A DNA stretch of 64,000 nucleotides, from assembly GCF_001854885.1 (NCBI RefSeq), contig NZ_MDDV01000009.1, positions 24,556 to 88,555 of the forward strand, given 5' to 3'. The notes under the pieces were generated by a model. The model worked only from the letters and a program-made list of their open reading frames with translations, was not told the origin of the DNA and searched no databases. The stretch is from Ensifer sp. LCM 4579. Its GTDB lineage: Bacteria; Pseudomonadota; Alphaproteobacteria; Rhizobiales; Rhizobiaceae. The position numbers were made by a program, and so were the translations under genes. Positions 52,373 through 60,815 of this stretch are shown here, piece after piece. Each line of letters starts with the position of its first letter. Position 1 is the stretch's first letter.

Positions 52373-53374
52373 ATGACCACCCATACCTTCTCCTGCATCG
52401 ACGGGCACACCTGCGGGAACCCCGTCCGGCTCGTTTCCGGGGGCGGCCCGCGTATTGAGGGCGCCAACATGCTGGAAAAGCGGGCGCATTTCCTGCGCGA
52501 GTTCGACTGGATCCGCACCGGCCTGATGTTCGAGCCGCGCGGCCACGACATGATGTCCGGCTCCATCCTCTATCCACCGACGCGGCCGGATTGCGACGTC
52601 GCGGTGCTGTTCATCGAGACGTCCGGCTGTCTGCCGATGTGCGGGCACGGCACCATCGGCACGATCACCATGGGAATCGAAAACGGCCTGATCACCCCGC
52701 GCGAGCCCGGGAAGCTGTCGATCGACGCGCCGGCCGGCAAGGTGGACATCACCTATCGGCAGGAAGGACGCTTCGTCGAGGAGGTGCGGCTTACCAATGT
52801 TCCCGGCTTCCTTCATGCGGAAGGGCTGACCGCGGAGGTCGAGGGGCTCGGCGAGATCGTCGTGGACGTCGCCTATGGCGGCAACTTCTACGCCATTGTC
52901 GAGCCGCAGAAGAACTTCCGCGACATGGCCGACCACACGGCGGGAGAGCTTGTCGGCTGGAGCCCGAAACTGCGGGCCGCCCTCAACGCCAAGTACGAAT
53001 TCGTCCACCCCGAACATTCGGAAATCCGGGGCCTCAGTCATATCCAGTGGACGGGCAAGCCGACGCAGACGGGCGCCCATGCCCGCAACGCGGTGTTCTA
53101 TGGGGAGAAGGCCATCGACCGTTCGCCCTGCGGCACCGGCACCTCCGCCCGGATGGCGCAGCTCGCCGCCAAGGGCAAGCTCAAGATCGGCGACGAATTC
53201 GTGCATGAATCGATCATCGGCTCCTTGTTCAAGGGCCGGGTCGAGGCGGCGACCGAGGTCGCGGGCCGCGATGCGATCATCCCGTCCATCGCCGGCTGGG
53301 CGCGGATGACCGGCTACAACACCATCTTCATCGACGACCGTGATCCCTTCGCGCATGGCTTCGTGGTGAAATGA
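52373..53374 (+). CDS. 4-hydroxyproline 2-epimerase
   Basis: 333-residue proline-racemase-superfamily enzyme. Both catalytic cysteines are present: Cys90 (LPMCGHGT) and Cys253 ([10 protein letters not shown]), the acid/base pair for interconverting trans-4-hydroxy-L-proline and cis-4-hydroxy-D-proline. The N-terminus [20 protein letters not shown] and the length match the HypRE type. It starts 11 bases after the FAD oxidase stop and overlaps the next gene by 4 bases (ATGA). Product and the upstream oxidase substrate agree. Confidence 0.93.
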   Translation: MTTHTFSCIDGHTCGNPVRLVSGGGPRIEGANMLEKRAHFLREFDWIRTGLMFEPRGHDMMSGSILYPPTRPDCDVAVLFIETSGCLPMCGHGTIGTITMGIENGLITPREPGKLSIDAPAGKVDITYRQEGRFVEEVRLTNVPGFLHAEGLTAEVEGLGEIVVDVAYGGNFYAIVEPQKNFRDMADHTAGELVGWSPKLRAALNAKYEFVHPEHSEIRGLSHIQWTGKPTQTGAHARNAVFYGEKAIDRSPCGTGTSARMAQLAAKGKLKIGDEFVHESIIGSLFKGRVEAATEVAGRDAIIPSIAGWARMTGYNTIFIDDRDPFAHGFVVK

Positions 53375-55059
53375 CCGAGCAGCAACCCGCGCGCGGCATT
53401 CTTGGAGGCTCGGCCGAGGGGCCGGTCATCGTCGCGCGCGAGGCGCTGAGCTTCTGGGGCGGGGTCGATCCCGCGAGCGGGCGTGTTATCGACGTGCACC
53501 ATCCCCTGCAGGGCGTCACGCTCGGCGGGTCCATTCTCATGATGCCGTCGAGCCGTGGCTCCTGTTCGGGGTCGGGCGTGCTCCTGGATCTCGTGCTGAC
53601 CGGCCGTGCTCCCGCCGCGCTCATATTTTCGGAAGCCGAGGACGTGCTGACGCTCGGCGCGCTGATCGCGACCGAGATGTTCGAAAAAACGCTGCCGGTC
53701 CTGCGCCTGGCGCCGGATGCCTTCGCGGCCCTTTCGCGGGCGAAGTCGGCCCGCATCGGCGACGATGCGATAGAAGCCGATGGCCGGACGATCCCGGTCT
53801 CCCCACCAGCCACCGCCGCGCTCGACCTCTCGGATGCCGATCGGGCCATGTTGGACGGGCGCGAGGGTATCGCGGTGCAGCAGGCCATGCGCATCGTCTG
53901 CGCCATGGCGGTCGGGCAGGGCGCGCGCGATCTCGTGGAGGTGACCCGGGGCCATATCGACGGCTGCATCTATGCGAGCCCCGCGAACCTCATCTTTGCC
54001 GAGAAGATGGCCGAACTCGGTGCCAAGGTCCGGGTGCCGACCACCATGAACGCCATTTCCGTCGACCACGCCAACTGGCCGCAGCAGGGCGTTCCGCCGG
54101 CCTTCGGCAAAGCGGCGGCGCGGCTTGCCGACGCCTATGTCCGCATGGGATGCCGGCCGACCTTCACCTGCGCGCCCTATCTGCTCGACGATGCGCCCGG
54201 GACCGGCGACGTGATCGCCTGGGCGGAATCGAACGCCGTGATCTTCGCCAACAGCGTGCTCGGCGCGCGTACTGCCAAGCACCCCGATTTTCTCGACCTC
54301 TGCATCGCGCTCACCGGACGGGCGCCGCGCTCGGGCGTTTATCTCGATCACAATCGCGAAGCCCGCCGCGTCGTCGACGTGGAGCTTCCGGATTACGTGG
54401 ACGATGCGTTCTGGCCGCTGATCGGCTATCTTGCCGGGCGGGCCGCCCCCGATCGCATTCCGCTCCTCCGCGGTCTCGCTCCGGCAGAGCCTTCGCGCGA
54501 TGACCTGAAGGCGCTCTGCGCTGCCTTCGGCACGACGTCGGCCGCGCCGATGCTGCATATCGAGGGCGTGACGCCCGAGGCGGATGGCGTCGCTGCCGAT
54601 GCGGATCATGCGAGGATCGGCCGTGCCGAGATGATGGCGGCCTGGTCGCTCCTGAACAAGGGACCGGAGGAGGTGCAACTCGTCGCGATCGGCAGCCCGC
54701 ACGCCTCGCTGTCGGAGTGTCGCGCGCTGGCCGCGGCGTTTGGCGGTCGCAGGCGGCACCCGGGCGTCGCCGTTGTCGTCACGGCGGGGCAGGAGGTGAT
54801 CGCGGCGGCACGCAGAGAAGGCACGCTCGCGGGGCTCGAGGCAAGCGGTATAGAGGTCCTGCCCGACCTCTGCTGGTGCTCGATTTCGGAGCCGGTCTTC
54901 CCGATACGGACCCGCGCGGTGATGACGAACTCCGGCAAATACGCCCATTATGGTCCCGCTCTCTCCGGTCGCGCGGTCCGTTTCGGCAGCCTCGCCGATT
55001 GCGTCGAGGCGGCTCTGACCGGGCGCGCGCCTCAGCGGTTGCCGAATTGGCTTTCCTGA
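53371..55059 (+). CDS. Aconitase X (probable cis-3-hydroxy-L-proline dehydratase)
   Basis: 562-residue aconitase X. The small swivel-domain part (about 1-130: [40 protein letters not shown], then [12 protein letters not shown]) is fused in front of the large catalytic part (about 150-560: [81 protein letters not shown]). AcnX enzymes in bacterial hydroxyproline clusters dehydrate cis-3-hydroxy-L-proline to pyrroline-2-carboxylate. It is translationally coupled to the epimerase upstream by a 4-base overlap, and the racemase homologue follows after 11 bases. Confidence 0.88.
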   Translation: MTEQQPARGILGGSAEGPVIVAREALSFWGGVDPASGRVIDVHHPLQGVTLGGSILMMPSSRGSCSGSGVLLDLVLTGRAPAALIFSEAEDVLTLGALIATEMFEKTLPVLRLAPDAFAALSRAKSARIGDDAIEADGRTIPVSPPATAALDLSDADRAMLDGREGIAVQQAMRIVCAMAVGQGARDLVEVTRGHIDGCIYASPANLIFAEKMAELGAKVRVPTTMNAISVDHANWPQQGVPPAFGKAAARLADAYVRMGCRPTFTCAPYLLDDAPGTGDVIAWAESNAVIFANSVLGARTAKHPDFLDLCIALTGRAPRSGVYLDHNREARRVVDVELPDYVDDAFWPLIGYLAGRAAPDRIPLLRGLAPAEPSRDDLKALCAAFGTTSAAPMLHIEGVTPEADGVAADADHARIGRAEMMAAWSLLNKGPEEVQLVAIGSPHASLSECRALAAAFGGRRRHPGVAVVVTAGQEVIAAARREGTLAGLEASGIEVLPDLCWCSISEPVFPIRTRAVMTNSGKYAHYGPALSGRAVRFGSLADCVEAALTGRAPQRLPNWLS

Positions 55060-55070
55060 GAGGAGTTGCG

Positions 55071-56099
55071 ATGCGCAGCACCAAGACCATCCATGTGATC
55101 TCTGCCCATGCCGAAGGCGAGGTCGGTGACGTGATCGTCGGCGGCGTAGCGCCTCCGCCCGGCGAGACGATCTGGGAGCAGAGCCGCTGGATCGCCCGAG
55201 ATCTGAGCCTGCGCAACTTCGTTCTCAACGAGCCGCGCGGCGGGGTTTTCCGCCACGTCAATCTGCTGGTGCCGCCGAAGCACCCGGAGGCCGACGCCGC
55301 CTTCATCATCATGGAGCCGGAAGACACACCGCCGATGTCGGGCTCCAATTCGATCTGCGTTGCGACAGTGCTGCTCGACAGTGGCATTCTGCCGATGAAG
55401 GAGCCGGTGACGGAGATCACCCTCGAAGCCCCTGGCGGACTCGTCCGGGTGCGCGCGGAGTGCCGCGACGGCAAGGCCGAACGTATTCTCGTCCGCAACC
55501 TGCCGAGCTTCGCCGACCGGCTGGACGCAAAGCTCGAGGTTGAAGGGATCGGCACGCTGACTGTCGACACCGCCTATGGCGGCGACAGCTTCGTGATCGT
55601 CGATGCGCCATCCATGGGCTTCCGCCTCACTGCGGAGGAGGCGCATGACATTGCCCGCCTCGGCGTCCGGATCACCAAGGCGGCCAATGCCCAGCTCGGC
55701 TTCCATCACCCGGAAAATCCCGATTGGGATCACTTCTCCTTCTGCCTGTTCGCCGGCGCCGTCGAGCGCGGTGAAGACGGCCTTCGCACCGGTTCGGCCG
55801 TGGCGATCCAGCCGGGCAAGGTCGACCGCTCGCCGACAGGCACGGCGCTTTCGGCGCGGATGGCCGTGCTCAAGGCGCGCGGCGAAATGGGCGAGGGGGA
55901 GCAACTGACGGCGGTATCGCTGGTCGGCTCGACCTTTTCCGGCCGTATTGTCGGCACAACCAGGGTCGGCGACCGGCCGGCGATCCTGCCGGAAATCTCG
56001 GGCCGCGCCTGGATCACTGGCATCCACCAGCACATGCTCGATCCGTCGGATCCGTGGCCGGAGGGTTATCGCCTCACCGACACCTGGGGTGCGCGCTGA
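55071..56099 (+). CDS. Proline racemase-superfamily protein with altered catalytic residues (possible 3-hydroxyproline dehydratase)
   Basis: 342-residue homologue of the epimerase encoded two genes upstream. The two positions that carry catalytic cysteines read Ser90 ([11 protein letters not shown]) and Thr256 ([10 protein letters not shown]). Enzymes with Cys/Thr dehydrate trans-3-hydroxy-L-proline; a Ser/Thr pair is less usual and may indicate a different reaction or substrate. The ribosome site GAGAGGAG supports ATG 55071; the open frame to 54717 lies inside the AcnX gene. Its place beside AcnX suggests 3-hydroxyproline use. Activity is uncertain. Confidence 0.75.
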   Translation: MRSTKTIHVISAHAEGEVGDVIVGGVAPPPGETIWEQSRWIARDLSLRNFVLNEPRGGVFRHVNLLVPPKHPEADAAFIIMEPEDTPPMSGSNSICVATVLLDSGILPMKEPVTEITLEAPGGLVRVRAECRDGKAERILVRNLPSFADRLDAKLEVEGIGTLTVDTAYGGDSFVIVDAPSMGFRLTAEEAHDIARLGVRITKAANAQLGFHHPENPDWDHFSFCLFAGAVERGEDGLRTGSAVAIQPGKVDRSPTGTALSARMAVLKARGEMGEGEQLTAVSLVGSTFSGRIVGTTRVGDRPAILPEISGRAWITGIHQHMLDPSDPWPEGYRLTDTWGAR

Positions 56100-56112
56100 A
56101 CGAGCAGGCTAG

Positions 56113-56155
56113 AGCATGATCCGACCGGAGTGAAACGAGGATCGATAAGATCATG
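56113..56155. repeat. Palindromic repeat after the hyp cluster
   Basis: GCATGATC near 56114 and GATCATGC near 56148 are inverted, with partly pairing sequence between. It lies next to the stronger hairpin at 56170 and together they fill the gap between convergent genes. Confidence 0.5.
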
Positions 56156-56169
56156 CGTCAGAAAGAAAG

Positions 56170-56216
56170 CGTTAGAGCGCCGATCTGATCCAGTCAGATC
56201 GAAACGCGCTCTAACG
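56170..56216. terminator. Long two-part hairpin between convergent genes
   Basis: CGTTAGAGCGC (56170-56180) pairs perfectly with GCGCTCTAACG (56206-56216), and inner GATCTGA pairs with TCAGATC. It contains the stop codon of the minus-strand SDR gene (56211-56213). It is a common rhizobial repeat type and a plausible bidirectional terminator. Confidence 0.65.
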
Positions 56217-57230
56217 CGGCGCCGATCGCCGCGTCGCGAGCCAGCTGCCGACGGCGATCAGCCCCAGCAAGAGTGAAGCGGCGCCCATGCGTGCCGTCTC
56301 ACCGGAGACGACGGGTGCGAAGGCGTTGGCCTCGGTGCCGAAGGACCCGCGCGTGCGGTGCAGACCCCGTACGGGTGTTTCGAGATTGTCCTTCCGGTCG
56401 GCCGGCAAAAGTCGTTGCGTCTCTTGCGCCTCGAAAGCCTGCCTTGACAGGAGGCGGTCAAGAAAGCCCGGAGCAACGATGTTTCCGAGGATGACCTTGA
56501 CGGTGCTGAGCCCGACCCAGATTTCGCGATCGTGCTGACGCGCGGCCCTGAAGATGGCTGCCGCCGCCGTTTCCGGCTGTATGACCGGAGGAACCGGACG
56601 GGGTTCATGGTCGAGATGGGTGCGGGCCCAGTCGAATTGCGGCGTGTTGACAGCTGGCAACTGCACCATCGTCAGGCGAATGTTGCTGCCCTCATGCAGA
56701 AGCTCGCAGCGCAAGGAATCGGTGAAGCCGCGGATGGCGTGCTTTGCCCCGCAATAGGCCGCCTGAAGCGGAATTCCGCGATAGGCAAGCGCGGATCCGA
56801 CCTGGACGATCGTCCCGCGGTTGCGGCGGCGCATCTTTCGCAGCGCCGCCATGGTCCCGTAGACGTAGCCGAGATAGGTGACCTCCGTCACGCGCCGGAA
56901 CTCCTCAGGCGTCGCGTCCGCGACCGGCGCAAAGACCGTTGCCATTGCATTGTTCACCCAGACGTCGATCGGGCCGAGTCTTTCCTCCACCTCTTCAGCA
57001 GCCGCAAAGACGGCGTCGGGGTCGGCGACATCGATTGGGACCGCCAGGGCCCTCGCGCCTGTCGCCTCCATCTCCGCCGCCGTTTCCTTGAGCGACGCGG
57101 CATCGCGAGCGATCAGGGCCACGGCGGCACCGGCGCGGGCGAAGCGGCGTGCGGTGGCGCGACCAACGCCGGCCGATGCCCCGGTCACGACGACGACGTC
57201 GCCTCTATATTTGAAAGCGCGTCCGCTCAT
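56211..57230 (-). CDS. Short-chain dehydrogenase with C-terminal membrane tail
   Basis: 339-residue SDR. Cofactor motif VVTGASAGVGRATARRFARA, WVNNAMA, catalytic QVGSALAYRG and YCGAKHAI (Tyr-x3-Lys). The C-terminal 90 residues are an extension ending in a hydrophobic segment (MGAASLLLGLIAVGSWLATR) that may anchor it to the membrane. Substrate unknown. It starts 3 bases after the PPC-domain gene stop and so belongs to that operon. A parS-like sequence lies in its coding region (56646-56661). Confidence 0.88.
   Translation of the reverse strand: MSGRAFKYRGDVVVVTGASAGVGRATARRFARAGAAVALIARDAASLKETAAEMEATGARALAVPIDVADPDAVFAAAEEVEERLGPIDVWVNNAMATVFAPVADATPEEFRRVTEVTYLGYVYGTMAALRKMRRRNRGTIVQVGSALAYRGIPLQAAYCGAKHAIRGFTDSLRCELLHEGSNIRLTMVQLPAVNTPQFDWARTHLDHEPRPVPPVIQPETAAAAIFRAARQHDREIWVGLSTVKVILGNIVAPGFLDRLLSRQAFEAQETQRLLPADRKDNLETPVRGLHRTRGSFGTEANAFAPVVSGETARMGAASLLLGLIAVGSWLATRRSAPR
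56646..56661. promoter_or_regulatory. parS-like palindrome with one mismatch, inside a coding region
   Basis: GTTGACAGCTGGCAAC differs by one base from the three parS sites near repC and still satisfies GTT-N4-GC-N4-AAC. It lies within the SDR gene, about 53 kb from the array. A functional role is unproven. Confidence 0.45.
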
Positions 57231-57233
57231 GGC

Positions 57234-57677
57234 TCATGCCTCCGGGTGGATCAGCGTCAATCCCGTCTCCGGGTCGTGCTTTTTGCGCAGATGTGCCGGG
57301 GATTCCGTGAGCACGATCTCGAGCGTGGGCCTGACGTGCGCTTCAGCGAGATGGCCGGCAATGGCGGTGCCGTCGCGTCTTCCGAGCACGGCATGGATAT
57401 GGATGGCGCGTTTTCCGTCCGGAGCGAGCGCCACGTCGCCGTTGAGAGTGGCGACCTCCACCTGCTCGTTCACGGGAATTTGAAGATAGGTCTTTGCCTC
57501 CCAGTCGAAGTAGCGCATTTCCGCGTCGCTGAAGGCGCCGATCGCCGAAAACTGCGAGGCCGACAGCTGCTCGCGCTCGGCGAAATCCAAGAGGCACGCC
57601 ATCACCCTGTCGCCCTTTTCCAGCACAAGGGCAAAGGTGCGCTGGCCGTCGTTCTCGGCGAGAAGTTTGCTCTGCAT
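57234..57677 (-). CDS. PPC/DUF296 domain protein
   Basis: 147-residue protein covering one PCC-type (PPC/DUF296) domain: FALVLEKGDRVMACLLDFAE, SASQFSAIGAFSDAEMRYFD, and IHIHAVLGRRDGTAIAGHLA with AHVRPTLEIVLTES. The HIHxxLG and GHLxxAxV motifs are the family signature. In plants it follows AT-hooks; bacterial single-domain versions trimerise and lack an assigned role. The start at 57677 follows GGAGGTCAAATC. A GGAAC-N16-GGTT element lies about 95 bases upstream. Confidence 0.88.
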   Translation of the reverse strand: MQSKLLAENDGQRTFALVLEKGDRVMACLLDFAEREQLSASQFSAIGAFSDAEMRYFDWEAKTYLQIPVNEQVEVATLNGDVALAPDGKRAIHIHAVLGRRDGTAIAGHLAEAHVRPTLEIVLTESPAHLRKKHDPETGLTLIHPEA

Positions 57678-57769
57678 GATTTGACCTCCACGGGATAGGA
57701 GCCGCAGGCGCGGCGGTCCGTGCGGCAGTTGACGAATTTGCCCGCCGCGTCGCGCGGCCTCGCCCGGCA

Positions 57770-57794
57770 AACCCGAGCGGACGCTCTTTGTTCC
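57770..57794 (-). promoter_or_regulatory. EcfG/RpoE2-type promoter for the PPC-SDR unit
   Basis: Minus-strand GGAAC (57794-57790), 16-base spacer, GGTT (57773-57770), 93 bases before the PPC-domain gene ATG. Confidence 0.5.
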
Positions 57795-57822
57795 GTCGCC
57801 GGGATCGTGGCGGCATCCGCGG

Positions 57823-57847
57823 GGAACATAAGCTTTGGAGCTCGGTT
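57823..57847 (+). promoter_or_regulatory. EcfG/RpoE2-type promoter for the ThDP-enzyme operon
   Basis: Plus-strand GGAAC (57823-57827), 16-base spacer, GGTT (57844-57847), 81 bases before ATG 57928. It is divergent from the similar element at 57770-57794. Confidence 0.5.
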
Positions 57848-57927
57848 TAACCTGAAGGGGCAGCGACCGGCGGAGGCCGACCCATCAAGCCGACAGTGAT
57901 CGTTCCACAGAAATCCGGAGAATAGCG

Positions 57928-59685
57928 ATGGCCAAACCAACTGCAGCCGACATCCTCGTCGACACATTGATCGATTGGAACGTCGATACGATCTTCGGCA
58001 TTCCGGGCGACGGGATCAACGGTATTATCGAGGCACTGCGCACCCGGCAGGACCAGATACGCTTCATCCAGGTGCGGCACGAGGAGGCGGCGGCGCTCGC
58101 GGCCTGCGGTTATGCCAAGTGGACCGGGAGGCTCGGCGTTTGCATCGCCACGTCCGGCCCCGGCGGCATCCACCTCTTGAACGGGCTTTATGACGCCAAG
58201 CTCGATCGCCAGCCGGTGCTTGCCATTACCGGCCTGCAATTCCACGACCTCTTGCACACTTATACCCAGCAGGACGTGGAGCTCGACAAGCTGTTCGTCG
58301 ACGTCTGCGTCTACAATGCCCGGGTCATGGGGACGAACCATGTCGAGAACACGGTCGAGCTCGCCTGCCGCACGGCACTTGCCTATCGCGGCGTGGCGCA
58401 CGTCACCATGCCGGTCGACGTGCAATCCATGCCGGTCGATGCAAGCCATCGCTCCAAGCGCAACGTGGCCGAGCATGTCTCCGATCTCATGGCCGTCTCG
58501 GCGCAGCTGCCGAGCGACGAGCAGGTCGCCCGCGCCGCTTCCATCCTCAATGGCGGCAAAAAGACGGTGATCCTTGCCGGCCGGGGCGCGCTCGGCGCTC
58601 GCGAGGAAATCGCCGCACTGGCCGAGCGGCTCGGCGCGCCCGTCGTCAAGCCGCTGCTCGGCAAGGCGGTCTTGCCGGACGACAGCCCCTATTCCACCGG
58701 CGGCATCGGTTTGCTCGGCACCAAGCCATCCCAGGAGGCGCTCGAACAATGCGACACGCTGCTGATCGCCGGCAGCAACTTTCCCTATATCGAATTTTAT
58801 CCGGAGCCGGGGCAGGCGCGTGCCGTTCAGATCGAGCTCGATCCGCAGCGCGTCGGCTTGCGCTACCCCGTCGAGGCGGCGCTAATCGGCGATACCGCGA
58901 AGGTGCTGGCGGCGCTGCTGCCGCGGCTCGACTACCGCGAGGATCGCTCCTTCCTCGAAACGGCGCAGGCCGGCATGAAGGAATGGCGCGAGCTGTTGGC
59001 AGAACGCGGTACCCGGCAGGACATGCCGATGAAGCCGCAGGTGGTGGCACACGAGCTCAACAAGTTTCTGACGGATGATGCGATCATCGCAACCGATTCC
59101 GGCACCATCACCACCTGGGCGGCCCGGCACCTGATGATCCGGGGCAACATGCAGTTCTCCTGCTCCGGCAACCTCGCCACCATGGCCTGCAGCCTGCCCT
59201 ACGCGGTCGCCGCAGCCACGGCCTATCCCGGACGGCAGGTCGTCTGCTTCGTCGGCGATGGCGGGCTGACCATGCTGATGGGCGAACTTGCAACCTGCGC
59301 GAAATATGACCTCGACGTGAAGATCGTCGTCATCAAGAACAATACGCTCGGCCAGATCAAATGGGAGCAGATGGTCTTCCTCGGCAATCCCGAATATGTC
59401 TGTGACCTGCAGCCGATCGACTTCGCCACCGTGGCCAGGGGATTCGGGCTGAAGAGCTTCGTCATCGAGGATCCGGCCGAATGCGCCGAAACCCTGCGTG
59501 AGGCGCTTGCCGCGCCGGGCCCGGTGCTCGTCGAGGCGGTCGTCGACCCGCATGAGCCGCCGATGCCGCCGAAGGCAACCCTGAAGCAGGCGGCACACCT
59601 TGCCGAGTCGCTTGCCCGCGGCACGCCGGCACGGGGCAAGATCGCGCTCACCATCGCCTCGGATACGGTGCGGGAACTTGTCTGA
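57928..59685 (+). CDS. Thiamine diphosphate-dependent enzyme (pyruvate oxidase/acetolactate synthase-like)
   Basis: 585-residue ThDP enzyme with the three usual domains. The N-terminal PYR domain contains the catalytic Glu in RHEEAAALAACGYAKWTGRL, the central domain holds ILAGRGALGAREEIAALAER, and the C-terminal PP domain has the ThDP/Mg motif GDGGLTMLMGELATCAKYDL with KNNTLGQIKWEQM. This pattern is nearest to pyruvate oxidases (PoxB-like). The reaction here is not certain; decarboxylation of a 2-oxo acid made by the dehydratase downstream is plausible. The stop and next start share one base (TGATG). A stress-type promoter precedes it. Confidence 0.85.
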   Translation: MAKPTAADILVDTLIDWNVDTIFGIPGDGINGIIEALRTRQDQIRFIQVRHEEAAALAACGYAKWTGRLGVCIATSGPGGIHLLNGLYDAKLDRQPVLAITGLQFHDLLHTYTQQDVELDKLFVDVCVYNARVMGTNHVENTVELACRTALAYRGVAHVTMPVDVQSMPVDASHRSKRNVAEHVSDLMAVSAQLPSDEQVARAASILNGGKKTVILAGRGALGAREEIAALAERLGAPVVKPLLGKAVLPDDSPYSTGGIGLLGTKPSQEALEQCDTLLIAGSNFPYIEFYPEPGQARAVQIELDPQRVGLRYPVEAALIGDTAKVLAALLPRLDYREDRSFLETAQAGMKEWRELLAERGTRQDMPMKPQVVAHELNKFLTDDAIIATDSGTITTWAARHLMIRGNMQFSCSGNLATMACSLPYAVAAATAYPGRQVVCFVGDGGLTMLMGELATCAKYDLDVKIVVIKNNTLGQIKWEQMVFLGNPEYVCDLQPIDFATVARGFGLKSFVIEDPAECAETLREALAAPGPVLVEAVVDPHEPPMPPKATLKQAAHLAESLARGTPARGKIALTIASDTVRELV

Positions 59686-60794
59686 TGGGAAAAGACGCAC
59701 GCAGGCCCGAAGCTCGGCTTTCACGGCCGAGTGTCCGGGCTTTCCGGATCCCGACCGACGCAGCGGAGGCCGACGGCACACTGGAATGGGAGGCAACCAC
59801 CCTGGTGCTGGTCGAGATCGCCGCTGCCGGCAAGACGGGGCTCGGCTATAGCTATGCCAGCGCCGGTGCCTGCGCGGTCATCGACGGTGCCCTTGCCGAG
59901 GTCATCGAGGATGCGGACGCCTTCGACATACCCGGACTTTGGAAGGAGATGGTCGGGACCGTGCGCAATTTCGGCTGGCGGGGCATCTGCGCATCGGCGA
60001 TCTCGGCCGTCGATGTGGCACTGTGGGACCTCAAGGCGAAGCTCATCGAGGTTCCACTCGTCCGGCTTCTCGGCCGCGCGCGGGAGGTGGTGCCGATCTA
60101 CGGCAGCGGCGGCTTCACCTCCTATACCGACGAGCGTCTCGCCGCGCAGCTCTCGGGCTGGGTCGAAGAGGACGGCTGCCGCGCCGTAAAGATGAAGGTC
60201 GGGCGGCCATCCGACCATCATCTGCAGCGGTTGCGGATCGCCCGTTCGGCAATCGCCGGAGCGGAACTCTATATCGATGCCAACGGCGCCTTCGACCGCA
60301 AGGAGGCGCTGGCCTTTGCGGCTGTCAGCGCCGAGCTGGGGGTGACCTGGTTCGAGGAGCCGGTGTCGAGCGACGATCTCGAAGGCCTGCGCCTGATACG
60401 CGACCGTGGGCCGCCGGGGATGCGCATCGTCGCCGGGGAGTATGGCTACGAGCCTTTCTACTTCCGCAGCATGCTCGGGGCGGGGGCGGTCGACGTGCTG
60501 CAGGCGGATGCCACGCGCTGCGGCGGCTTTACCGGCTTCCTTCTCGCCGCCGCACTCGCAGACGCGCACAACGTGCCGCTGTCCGCCCATACCGCACCGG
60601 CCCTGCATCTGCCGGTCGCGGCAGCGGCACCGCGGCTGATGAATGTGGAGTGGTTCCATGACCATGTCCGTATCGAGCGGATGTTGTTCGACGGTGCCCC
60701 GGTGCCGCGGGGTGGAACGATCCGGCCGGATCTTGCCCGCCACGGCCTCGGCCTGACGTTCAAGGACAAGGATGCGGAAAAATACGCCCTTTAG
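59685..60794 (+). CDS. Enolase-superfamily dehydratase (mandelate racemase type)
   Basis: 369-residue enolase-superfamily member. A capping domain (about 1-130) is followed by the barrel with the catalytic Lys motif KMKVGR, metal ligands in YIDANGAF (Asp), WFEEPVSSDD (Glu) and VAGEYGYEP (Glu), and a His in LSAHTAPALHLPV. Mandelate-racemase-type members usually dehydrate acid sugars to 2-keto-3-deoxy acids. The substrate cannot be read off. It overlaps the ThDP gene by one base and is 21 bases from the flavin dehydrogenase gene. Confidence 0.85.
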   Translation: MGKDARRPEARLSRPSVRAFRIPTDAAEADGTLEWEATTLVLVEIAAAGKTGLGYSYASAGACAVIDGALAEVIEDADAFDIPGLWKEMVGTVRNFGWRGICASAISAVDVALWDLKAKLIEVPLVRLLGRAREVVPIYGSGGFTSYTDERLAAQLSGWVEEDGCRAVKMKVGRPSDHHLQRLRIARSAIAGAELYIDANGAFDRKEALAFAAVSAELGVTWFEEPVSSDDLEGLRLIRDRGPPGMRIVAGEYGYEPFYFRSMLGAGAVDVLQADATRCGGFTGFLLAAALADAHNVPLSAHTAPALHLPVAAAAPRLMNVEWFHDHVRIERMLFDGAPVPRGGTIRPDLARHGLGLTFKDKDAEKYAL

Positions 60795-60815
60795 GCGGAC
60801 GACCGGGAGAACGCG

